Origin: Staphylotrichum longicolle
Taxonomy: Eukaryota; Ascomycota; Sordariomycetes; Sordariales; Chaetomiaceae
Direction of reading: 5' to 3'
Length of the DNA: 64,000 nt
NCBI GenBank assembly: GCA_019096155.1
Contig: JAHCVI010000006.1
Span: forward strand, 1,178,001 to 1,242,000
The notes under the pieces were generated by a model, which saw nothing but the letters and a program-made list of their open reading frames with translations, was not told where the DNA came from and did no database searches. A program made the position numbers and the translations under genes. Of the stretch, positions 55,688 through 64,000 are shown in pieces (the first letter of the stretch is position 1; the number at the start of each line of letters is the position of its first letter).

Positions 55688-57176
55688 TCTCAGGTAGCGA
55701 GTGTAGGTATGTAGGTAGATTGGTAGGGTCGGGATCCCCGCAGGGAAGGGGGAGGGAGATGCCTAGGACGAAAGGCTGCCGGTGTGTGAGTTTACGACGA
55801 AAACGAGACGCTGCTATTTTGCATTGGATTGGCAAGCCGGATAGGATAGGATAGGATAGGATAGGATGGACCAACGTCTCTGGGTGTGATCTGCAGGGAG
55901 GGCAGGACGGGTGCAGACGGGTGCCTAGGCCAAGGATTATGCCGCGCGGGTTGAGGCTGCTGGGAGTGAGGCTGCTGCGATGATGGCAACTGCAGTTGCA
56001 GTGGGGGATGCGACACTCGGTCAGGCAGAGGTGCAAGTTGGACTTCCCTGGGTGCCTTGCCGCTCGCAGGTTCGTTGGTTTATTATTTGGGAGTCGGACA
56101 AGATAGGTTTCAGGGTATGGAGGACGCCAGGCGTTATCGTCAAACTGCATACCCGCCGACGGAGAGACGGAGTACACGGAACGCGCACCAAAACCCACGG
56201 GTTGGTCAGTCAGTGTTGGCGCACGCCGCAGTCACCTCATCGGGGAGATGGTCGGGGGGTTGAACCACGCAGTTGGCCCGAGCCGCAGCAGTGCGACACA
56301 GGCGCCCGACGGTTGCCAAGTGTTGCCTTTACAGGGGTTCCAGGCTCAGCGCTGCCCAGCAAGGTTCCAATCCCGTGTGACGCACCAGATCTGCGGGCCC
56401 GGGATCCTGTCAGCGCGAGCGCCGTCCCCGGTTGCGCAATCAGATGATAGGGATATGCCATGAGATAATTAGGCGTATGTATTGAGTCCATTTTGGTGGG
56501 AATTCCAGAGCATCGCATCGTATTGCGTATTTTGCCTTATTTGTTTGGCGTGTCTATCGAAAATGCCAACTCGAGATCGGTATCTGCAGGCTTCAATGTC
56601 TCCCGTTCTTGAGGTCTGCGCACAAGCAAAGCGCACTGCTCCTGTCCTCGACTATCGATAAGCCGCTGCTGGCTGGGTCCCATGACGCAAGGAAGCCGGC
56701 ACTTGCCCTGGCTGAGTGGGCAGCCTGCGCTCAGCTGGGGCTTCCAACTGTCTCCAAAAAGTGCCCATCTTCAATCACATGCAAACGGGCAATCCCGGGG
56801 TTGCAAAGGGACTGCAGCCAGCTGATTCCCAAGGCTCCCGATAGGTTCAAGTTTCTACCCAAAGCAAATCCTCGGCACTTCTGAACCTCCATGATTCATC
56901 GAAAAAATTTATCAGAGTGAAAACCTGCCCAACGGACTCGGTCGGGACGGTGCCGACAAGGCCAACGGAATGCGACCGAGCGGCGCCCCGACAATGGAGC
57001 AAGCTGCACCTCAATCAGTGCTAAAATCCGTGCCGACAACACGGACTTCGGCGACGCCGCCTTGACAGTTCTGCAACCCACCCATGACAGGCTCTTCTTG
57101 CACATGCAGATGGACATGACGACAAAACACCAGACTCCAACATGACGTCGTCCAACATCGTCCACTCTCGCCGACC
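55688..57176. other. Intergenic, includes a GGATA tandem repeat
   Basis: ATG26 promoter at the left, CMR1 3' end at the right. Apart from the short tandem repeat I see no gene. Confidence 0.45.
55839..55868. repeat. (GGATA)6 microsatellite
   Basis: Six perfect pentamers. This is not the fungal telomere repeat. Confidence 0.92.
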
Positions 57177-58790
57177 TCACATCCACAAACACAGCTTCCC
57201 ACTGGCATTGCCCCCGGCAACCCAGTCCATTGTTGGGTGGAAGTGCGCGACCGCCGGCACGGCCGTGATCCCCTCCCCGTCCAGCTGCGCGAGCTGCTCG
57301 CCGTCGGCCGCGAACACGTCCACGAACCGGTTCATGTTGCCAATGACAAACTTGTGCATCCCGTCGCGCGGGCTGCGCTGCCACTGCGGCTTGAGGATCG
57401 TGACCCACCGCCCCGTCTGGTTGTTGTGCGGCACCTGCCGCGCCGGCTTCATTTGCGCCTCGGTAAGCGCCGCGCCGGCCGCCCACTTGCCGGCGTCGGG
57501 GAACGAGTAGATCTTGATGCGGTCGTCGTAGCTCGACGTCGCGACGTGGCCCGCGCTGCTCCAGCTCGCGTGCGACACCGACAGCCGGGACTCGTGCGCG
57601 CCCAGGAGCGCCGGGGCGCGCGCGTCGCCCTTGCCTTGGAGCTTGCGCAGGTCCCAGATCTTGAGCGTGCGGTCGAGCGAGGCCGTCGCCACGAGGTGGG
57701 GCTGCAGCGGGTGCAGCGAGAAGCCGCCGATCTTTTGGTCGGTGAGGCCCCAGATCTCGGCGGTGGATGGCTTCGTGCGCACGTCGTGCCGGCCGAGAGA
57801 GCCCTGAAGCGTGGAGAAAATGATCATGTTGGGGTCGGTCGAGGGCATGTCGATGGCGCTAATGGGCAGGTCTTCGTCGGCGTCTGCTGGAGCAAAGACT
57901 TGGGTCGAAACGCCCTTGTCCAGGTCCAATTTGCGGATCGACGAGTCGTACGAGGCCGTGTAGACGGCGTTCGCGTCGGCCGGGGAAAAGTGGAATGAAG
58001 TGATGGTGCGTGAATGCGTCTTGAAGGCCGATATTACGGGATCCGAGATCTCCGGCTCTTCGTCCTCGTCGTCCTCGACCTTGACGGGTTCCTGTGACGC
58101 GTCAAACACGCCCATGGCGCCCTCCTTGTCGCCGGCAAATATTATGGGCTTGGCTTCTGTGGGGTGGAAGCCCATCGCGTAGATACGTTGCGGCACGATT
58201 TTGATGTCTGGGGGGCGTCAGCAATGCCAGTGGGAGCTAGCAGACGAATACATACCTTGGACGGGCCACTTCTCGTAGAGTTTCAAGCTGCCCATCCGTA
58301 ACCTCAGATCCTTGAGGCTCTTATCCGTTGTCTCCTTGACATCCTCATCCGTAAATGTCCTGAGACCAGGCTGTGCGCCCCTGACGCCAAGTCCCTTCAG
58401 GGCAGCCAACCCGTCGAGACCGTTCTCCCACTTGCGGCCTTCGACCTGGATATCTCCCAGATTGAGGTCGCCGCTAATGCGCATCTTCTTCGCCTTTGCC
58501 TTTTCCGCTTCGGCCTCAGCCTCCACCTCCGCCTTGCGCTTGAGCACGGTCGAGTCCGCATCGAGGCCCGCGAGTCTGCTGCTTTGTCGCGTTGCCCGGA
58601 CAGGCTCACGCTTGACAGGCTCACGCTTGACGCGTGGTGCGCTTGGACGCTTGGGTTTTGGGAGAGCGGGCTTTGGGATGACCTTGTCGGCGGTGGTGCT
58701 GATCTCGCTCAGGAGCGCGTTGTTGTTGGCGATGTTCTCGAGGCGCTTGCGCTCGAACTCGCTGATGACGGGTTCCTTTTTGGGCGCCAT
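57177..58790 (-). CDS. CMR1: WD40 DNA-damage-binding protein Cmr1
   Basis: Two exons, 58790-58256 and 58207-57177, 521 residues; the 48-base intron has GTATGT/CAG ends. Residues 1-170 are basic and disordered (MAPKKEPVISEFERKRLENI, NNALLSEI, then KPKRPSAPRVKREPVKREPV and TRQSSRLAGLD). A seven-blade WD40 propeller follows, with blades around IYAMGFHPTEAKPIIFAGDK, TITSFHFSPADANAVYTASY, ISAIDMPSTDPNMIIFSTLQ, FSLHPLQPHLVATASLDRTL, VSHASWSSAGHVATSSYDDR and VPAVAHFHPTMDWVAGGNAS. The FERKRLENI start and ATASLDRTLKIWDLRK blade are typical of Cmr1/YDL156W, a nuclear protein tied to DNA damage response and replication stress foci. It is divergent from the Mtf2-like gene with 404 bases between starts. 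Confidence 0.92.
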
Positions 58791-59194
58791 GGTTTTGTTT
58801 ACAGTGAAAATGTACACAATTGAGACGGAACTTTGCTGAACCAAGAAAGAAGAAACTTTGTGATGTTAGGGGCTCGTCTGGGGCAAGAACTACGCAGGTT
58901 TTGACTAGGAAAAGGAGGAACGCGAGAGAGCGCGAAACCCAGAAAATCAATTAAACGGGGGCGCGACTCGCACGTCGCCCAGATCGCGAAATCACGGGGC
59001 ACATCGCTGCCACGGCGGGTGCCTGATTGGCAGATCCACAGGGGGTGGGGACGCTAGCCCCAGGGATCCGGCAGGCAACTGGAATTTTCAGAGGCAACAG
59101 GCAATGCCTCGCTCTGCTGAGAGAAGCTGCAACACCAAAAGCGGCCAACACTAACCATTCCCTTGGACAACAAGCCCGCCACGGGTTGTCCAAT
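58791..59194. promoter_or_regulatory. Divergent CMR1 / Mtf2-like promoter region
   Basis: 404 bases between divergent starts. No motif I would defend. Confidence 0.4.
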
Positions 59195-60627
59195 ATGCCG
59201 ACCCTGCTCCCGTTTCTCTATCAGACCCGGACGCTGCAACGGCTGTCCAGAACTGGCATCTCGACGCCCGCCTTCCGAGCTCTCCTCCACTCAACAACCC
59301 GAATCAACAGCCCGCGAGGCCGACCACGGACGCAAAAATACAGCGGCGGCGGGGATATCCCATTTGAGTTGCCAGAAGGCTACGAGAACCCCGACAAGAA
59401 GTTTGAGGCCGAGGAAGATGCTGAGGGCGGTGCGCGGTCGACCATCACGCCCGCTGAACGAGATGTCTTTAGCCGCATCTTCGAAGAGATTGCCACCCGC
59501 CAGAAGCCGGGCCCAAACTCGACAGCGCAATCCGCGCCTTCTGAAGATCACTTAGACCCAGCTTTGGACGGGCCCGCGATTGAGAAGGCTCCTTCTAACA
59601 CTCTCGGTTTTGGAGACGTCGATGACTTCAGGGTCCGCACCAGCGAGCCCAACCCCGAGTCGATCCGCAGCACCATCAACATCATCGTGCAGGACGCGGC
59701 CGAGGTCCAGAGCAATTCCAGGCGGCAGATGCAGAATCCTTTTGACCCCCTCCACCCACTCGAGCAAACGTCAGCCGCAAACGAATGGGAGCGGGCGCTT
59801 CTGCGCTTCCCACCCAGCCTCCGTCAAGCCGCCCGCATGGCTCTAGGCACTATCGAGGGGACAAGGCGGCGCAAAAGCTGGGCGTCGCCCCCGCCGTCCC
59901 CGACTCCAACACGAAAGAAGACGAACGCGCCGCAGCGCAGATCGACCTCGCGCTCGACCCGCTCTCCAAGACGTCCAAAACGAAAGCCTCCGTCGCGAGG
60001 AGCGCAACCGCGTCGACCAAGATGCGCCAGGCCCAGACCGACTTTGAGCTCTGGGACGTGCTCGAGGAGGAAGTCTTCCCGATGGTTCGCAAACTCGGCA
60101 TCGATGAGGACCCCCAACCGCAACCCCCGCCCGGGCAGCAAAACGCGCCTCGAAGCGCGACCGCAAGGGCAAACTCCCGCTGCACATATATGGCCCGCTC
60201 TACCCGACCTACCTGCTCAACGCGCTCCGCCTGCTCGACACGCAGTTGCCCGCTCCTCCCGCTGGCCCTGCACATCCTGCCGCGCGTCAAGGAGCTCGGC
60301 CCCGCCAGCTTCGTGCTCGGCGTGAGCACGCCCTTCTACAACGAGCTGGCGCGCATCCTGTGGAACCGGTACGGCGACCCCACCGCCGTGTTCAACCTGC
60401 TCGAGGAGATGCGCGTGGCGGGGCTATATTGCGACGAGGGCACCCGCGGCGTGGTCCAGGGCATCGAGCAGTTCCTGGGGTCGGTCGGGCAGGGCAAGTG
60501 GGGACCGTTCCTGAGGGAACTGGCGAGTCTGCCTGAGTATGAGTTTGCGGTGCTGCCGAGGATCAGGCACTGGCTGAAGACGATCAATAGTCATATTGCC
60601 GAGAGGAGGAATGACTTGCTGGAGTAG
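59195..60627 (+). CDS. Mtf2-like mitochondrial protein, with frame slips
   Basis: Starts at 59195 with MPTLLPFLYQTRTLQRLSRT, a basic, Ser/Thr/Leu-rich presequence that should direct it to mitochondria. A disordered middle follows, then the C-terminal domain shared by yeast Mtf2/Nam1-like proteins: FELWDVLEEEVFPMVRKLGI, LPLHIYGPLYPTYLLNALRL, LALHILPRVKELGPASFVLG, STPFYNELARILWNRYGDPT and VFNLLEEMRVAGLYCDEGTR. Yeast Mtf2 acts in mitochondrial transcript processing and translation coupling; the role here is inferred from the domain. The conserved protein passes through three frames, with slips near 59855, 60140 and 60250, and no GT..AG introns explain them. Total length corrected is about 477 residues. 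Confidence 0.8.
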
Positions 60628-62127
60628 GAAAGCGAGGGTTGCAGATGTGGTGCGTGTGTACGATGGTTGTGAGAACAGTTGCTGGAGGTATGATGGACTG
60701 TACAACAAGCGATGTATAACAGCAGGTGGTGAATGTACGACAGTGTCACGATATCGCTTCTCTTGGGTAATAGACGGGCTCAGCCTCGGCGGTTGGACAA
60801 CAACACTCTTCACTGAGTGAACCCTGCGTGGAGTGCGCTGGTGTTCGACACACTCTGGCAACCTTTGGTAATGCATCTGACAGGACGACCGGTTTACGAT
60901 ATACGAGGACGCCCCGTGTCATCCTTTCTGCGGGGGTTCTCCACAAGTTCTCTTGTGAAAGTCGATCGGGCAGCGACGGGAGATCAGACGTCTCTTGACG
61001 AGGGAGATCCCGGGGCCTGGGACCTGCCGGCCCGTCCTGCTGGGCTGACGGATATTGAAGGGTTGGACTTCGGGCCGAGGGTTGTCTCACCTTTTTGGGC
61101 AGTGGGTTTTGGGGGTTGGAGAGAGATCGCGGTTTCTGCTCAGGGGTACGGTGTCGTTGACATGTATTTTTGGATCACGGGTTCAGGGATTCAAGGATTC
61201 AGGGACTTGGGGGTTGGTTGACCGTTGCAACAATGGTTATTATGTCTCTGAAGGCTGTGGAAACGTTATTGTGATATTCCCAAAGTTGTTGGCGGACAGC
61301 CAAGTGTTTGAGAGAAGGTCAACGGTAATGGCTGCGGTCGGATGGGGGCGGCCTTCTCGTCTCATTGTCTCACTTGCTGCGCCGTTGACCGTCCACCATT
61401 GCCACTCTGCAATATTTCGACAACTTTACGCCAATTGAAGTTGAACAAGTTGCTGTTAACACTCAATGACATGCTATCTTCAAAACCATGCCCAATCCTA
61501 TTCCTCGACCCCTTTTCCTGTGTATCAGCTCGGTGGAGCTCCGTGCCTGACTCGGTGCTGTTTCACATCGGGCCGGTCCCGCATCCCGGGCCGGGCCACC
61601 CATGGAAGCGCAGCGAACGCACACCAAGCGGCGCAGTCACCCCCGACGGCTGTACGACTCCGCCTATCCAGCAACCCGAGGCAAGCAGGCAGGTTGGTCC
61701 CGTCGAGGGTCGCTCGGGAGATCAAACGGCTTCTTCTGGCAGACAATCTTTCATAAAGGCCAGCAATCCCGGCCATCGGACAACAAAATCCGGGGGACGC
61801 CACACGCGGAACCGATCGTCAACTCCCGCCCAGTACTTGTAGACTCGGACGGCGCAGCATTTCGATGCCGGTGAACTGTTTCCAACCGTCACTCCTTTGT
61901 CCGCCAGCCCCATTGGGCCAACGTTCCTTAACATCACTTCCGTCTTCAACACTTTGACGCTCGCTCCTTAACGTCGTCAACCATACTACGATATCATCAA
62001 CGACAAGAACGGAACTGGTTTCCTTCAAACACACTCATTGCTACTGACTCCGCGTCCAAGCTAAACAAAGCATCTTTCTTACTCACTGCCAACTCACTTA
62101 CCAACAAAACAACGACAACAAGACACA
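60628..62127. other. Intergenic, no gene recognised
   Basis: 1.5 kb of short overlapping frames. The last 100 bases before 62128 are rich in A and C (ccaacaaaacaacgacaac), as in fungal 5' leaders. Confidence 0.45.
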
Positions 62128-62514
62128 ATGGTTCGCCGCGCCCTCAGCCACCGCCGCGGAACCAACCCGCTCACCCTCGATGTCGACACCGCCTCCGCCT
62201 CAGCATCCTCCACCCCGGCATACGTCACCATCCCCATCATCGTGCGAACCGCCAGCACCGGGCGGCGTGAGCCGTCGCTGCCCCTGTCGCGGCATCACCA
62301 GATGCGGAGGTCGAGCAGCGTGATAAGTACATGCAGCAGCAGCAGCAGCACGGGAAGGAGTAGGAGTACGACGGCGTCTAGTTTTGGGCCGGTTGGGGGG
62401 AGGGACTTGTATGATGGTGGCTCGGTGATTGTGGATGATATCGACGAGGGGGAGGAGGGGGAGAGTGATAAGGATGGGGATATGGGAAGTGGGAGGGAGG
62501 AGGGGAGGAGGTGA
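62128..62514 (+). CDS. Small Ser-rich protein with acidic tail, unknown
   Basis: 128 residues from an ATG in a strong context (CACA-ATG-G) after an A/C-rich leader. The N-terminus is basic (MVRRALSHRRGTNPLTLDVD), the centre is Ser-rich (RRSSSVISTCSSSSSTGRSR) and the end is acidic (VIVDDIDEGEEGESDKDGDM). No membrane segment, signal peptide or known domain is visible. Leader and start context support a real gene; the composition alone would not. Confidence 0.5.
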   Translation: MVRRALSHRRGTNPLTLDVDTASASASSTPAYVTIPIIVRTASTGRREPSLPLSRHHQMRRSSSVISTCSSSSSTGRSRSTTASSFGPVGGRDLYDGGSVIVDDIDEGEEGESDKDGDMGSGREEGRR

Positions 62515-62864
62515 GGGGTTGAGGTCTACAGAGAGAAAATAGCAATATGAGTGAGGAGATATCGCAACAACGTCGATAGGAATGTGAGCGAGTCTTGGTC
62601 GAATTGGGGAATCATTCGCCCTCGGGGCAACACTCGGTGATGTGTTGGCAGTGCCCTCCAATGGCAGACTCGGCTGCTGTCTGATGCTGCAGCCAGATGC
62701 AAGATTTGATTGGGCTTTGCTCATCATGTTGGTTACGCTGCGAGATTCACCCCGCTTCCATGTGCTCGAAATGCTTCTCTCCCCAGCGCAACTCTCGATT
62801 TCGTTTTCTGTCACAACGTCAACGTTGCCGCACTCACAGCCACTGTCTTAAACCCAGCGTCATC
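62515..62864. other. Spacer and HET gene promoter
   Basis: 350 bases, nothing else recognised. Confidence 0.4.
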
Positions 62865-64000
62865 ATGTGGCTCATCAACTGCTCCAACTACCAGCTTGAA
62901 CCCAATGACCTTGGTAGCTCGCAGTCCAAGCCGTACTGGATCCTCTCACACACATGGGGCGAAGACGAGGTCAACTTCCAGGACATGCAGAGCCTGGCCC
63001 TCAGCACTGCAAAACTGGGATTTCAAAAGATCCAATCCATGTGCAAGCTCGCCTTGACCAGCGGAATAAACTACGTGTGGATCGACAAATGCTGCATCGA
63101 CAAGACCAGCAGCGCAGAGCTGAGCGAGTCCATCAACTCAATGTTTTACTGGTACAAGGAATCTGAGCGGTGCATTGCCTTTCTCAACGACCTAGCGCCT
63201 GGTGCAGAGAGCACGACGGAGAACGAACTTCGGGGATGCAGATGGTTCACCCGCGGCTGGACTTTGCAAGAGTTGCTTGCTCCTAGCAACGTGGACTTTT
63301 ATGACGGCCAGTGGAATCTTTCGAACATCACCGGCATCAGAAATGATATCCTGGCACACCCAAGCGGAACCAACGGCGACATACTGCACACTGTTTCGGT
63401 GGCCACAAGAATGTCCTGGCCCGCTGCCCGGCAGCCCACACGTATCGAAGACAAGGCTTATTGCCTCCTGGGAATCTTTGACGTTCACATGCCTTTGCTA
63501 TACGGGGAGAGAGGGCAAGCATTCATCCGACTCCAACAAGCAATCGCCCAAAGGGAGAACGACATGTCGCTGTTTGCCTGGATCGCTCTGCGAGATAACA
63601 AACGTTTGCCGCTCTCGACATACTCGGGCCTCCTAGCCAGCGATCCGTCTCAGTTTGCAATCCCTGCAGAAATTGTGACGATCCGCGATGCGCTGCTGCC
63701 TGCCCCCTCCTGGATCATCACCAACGCGGGCATTGAGATGACGACGGCACTGGATCAATCAACCGGCTTTGAGCACACCATCATGACCAGACGCTCGAAT
63801 GGTACCGTCAGAATCAGAACCGTTGATGTGCGCCCCAAATCTTACTATCGACTGTTGCTCCACTGCCGTATGAAGGATCCGGCCGATGCTGAGCCCTCCG
63901 GGGAGCTCCCGTGCCTTGCCATCTGGCTTCGGAAGACCAGCTCGGGTTACGTCAGGTATCACTCGACAGAGTTGTGCTTAACCAAGTGGTCTGCCATGAA
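62865..64000 (+). CDS. HET-domain heterokaryon-incompatibility-type protein, cut by window end
   Basis: An uninterrupted frame of 378 codons from ATG at 62865 to the window edge, with no stop and no intron needed. The three HET blocks are present in order: YWILSHTWGEDEVNFQDMQ, GINYVWIDKCCIDKTSSAEL with INSMFYWYKESERCIAFLND, and RGCRWFTRGWTLQELLAPSN. They are followed by RIEDKAYCLLGIFDVHMPLL and YGERGQAFIRLQQAI. This is the vegetative-incompatibility HET domain followed by the region seen in HET-D/E-like proteins. HET domains trigger programmed cell death after non-self recognition. The start MWLINCSNYQLE lies a little inside the usual MRLLN.(T/S)...L start, so it is likely correct. Any C-terminal NACHT/WD40 part lies beyond the window. 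Confidence 0.92.
   Translation, partial: MWLINCSNYQLEPNDLGSSQSKPYWILSHTWGEDEVNFQDMQSLALSTAKLGFQKIQSMCKLALTSGINYVWIDKCCIDKTSSAELSESINSMFYWYKESERCIAFLNDLAPGAESTTENELRGCRWFTRGWTLQELLAPSNVDFYDGQWNLSNITGIRNDILAHPSGTNGDILHTVSVATRMSWPAARQPTRIEDKAYCLLGIFDVHMPLLYGERGQAFIRLQQAIAQRENDMSLFAWIALRDNKRLPLSTYSGLLASDPSQFAIPAEIVTIRDALLPAPSWIITNAGIEMTTALDQSTGFEHTIMTRRSNGTVRIRTVDVRPKSYYRLLLHCRMKDPADAEPSGELPCLAIWLRKTSSGYVRYHSTELCLTKWSAM

Noticed and set aside
55839..55868. GGATA repeat as a telomere-like sequence
   Set aside because: The fungal telomere unit is TTAGGG; this is an ordinary microsatellite inside a gene-rich region.
1..64000. CRISPR arrays, bacterial operons or prophage
   Set aside because: No spaced identical repeats; spliceosomal introns and fungal gene families throughout show this is eukaryotic nuclear DNA.

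Overview
The window is nuclear DNA of a filamentous ascomycete (Pezizomycotina, most likely a Sordariomycete). The evidence is short GT..AG introns of about 50-120 bases with CTAAC/CTGAC-like branch sites, a Zn(II)2Cys6 regulator, Pth11/SAT4-type rhodopsin-fold membrane proteins, a HET-domain gene, NLR (STAND) relics, a Fot1/pogo transposon, and TA-rich relics in which CAG codons have become TAG. That last pattern is typical of repeat-induced point mutation (RIP).

The left arm (1 to about 15.7 kb) is accessory. Positions 1-8200 are mostly a graveyard: a RIP-damaged NACHT-N/NLR relic, a scrap of a non-reducing polyketide synthase thioesterase, a possible transporter relic, the 3' half of a tRNA-Phe, a coiled-coil relic with many stops, and the frameshifted first exon of a second NLR. 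Intact genes are a SAT4/rhodopsin-like protein (1633-2800), a secreted type-B carboxylesterase (8782-10498) and a divergently placed Zn2Cys6 regulator (11051-12394). A second SAT4-like gene (13216-14615) looks damaged.

From 15.7 to 24.6 kb lies a plant-polysaccharide cluster: a secreted PL1 pectate lyase, two tail-to-tail GH43 beta-xylosidase/arabinofuranosidase-type enzymes without signal peptides, and an MFS sugar transporter divergent from the second GH43. A reasonable reading is outside depolymerisation, uptake of oligosaccharides or sugars, then intracellular hydrolysis. The esterase and the Zn2Cys6 regulator may belong to the same unit.

From 24.6 to 33 kb is sparse: a 5'-truncated unknown gene, simple repeats, a Q/H-rich coiled-coil protein gene, and a 1858-bp Fot1/pogo element with TA target-site duplication and a dead transposase.

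From 33.5 to 60.6 kb is conserved housekeeping DNA: CHL1 helicase, CDC7-like kinase, condensin subunit Cnd1, complex I subunit GRIM-19, the CTD phosphatase Fcp1, sterol glucosyltransferase Atg26, the WD40 protein Cmr1 and an Mtf2-like mitochondrial protein. Four of these conserved genes carry frame slips, and CHL1 carries one in-frame TGA. Because they are expected to be single-copy and often essential, sequence error is at least as likely as gene death, and this tempers every pseudogene call in the window.

The right end (62-64 kb) holds a small Ser-rich gene and a HET-domain gene that runs off the edge.
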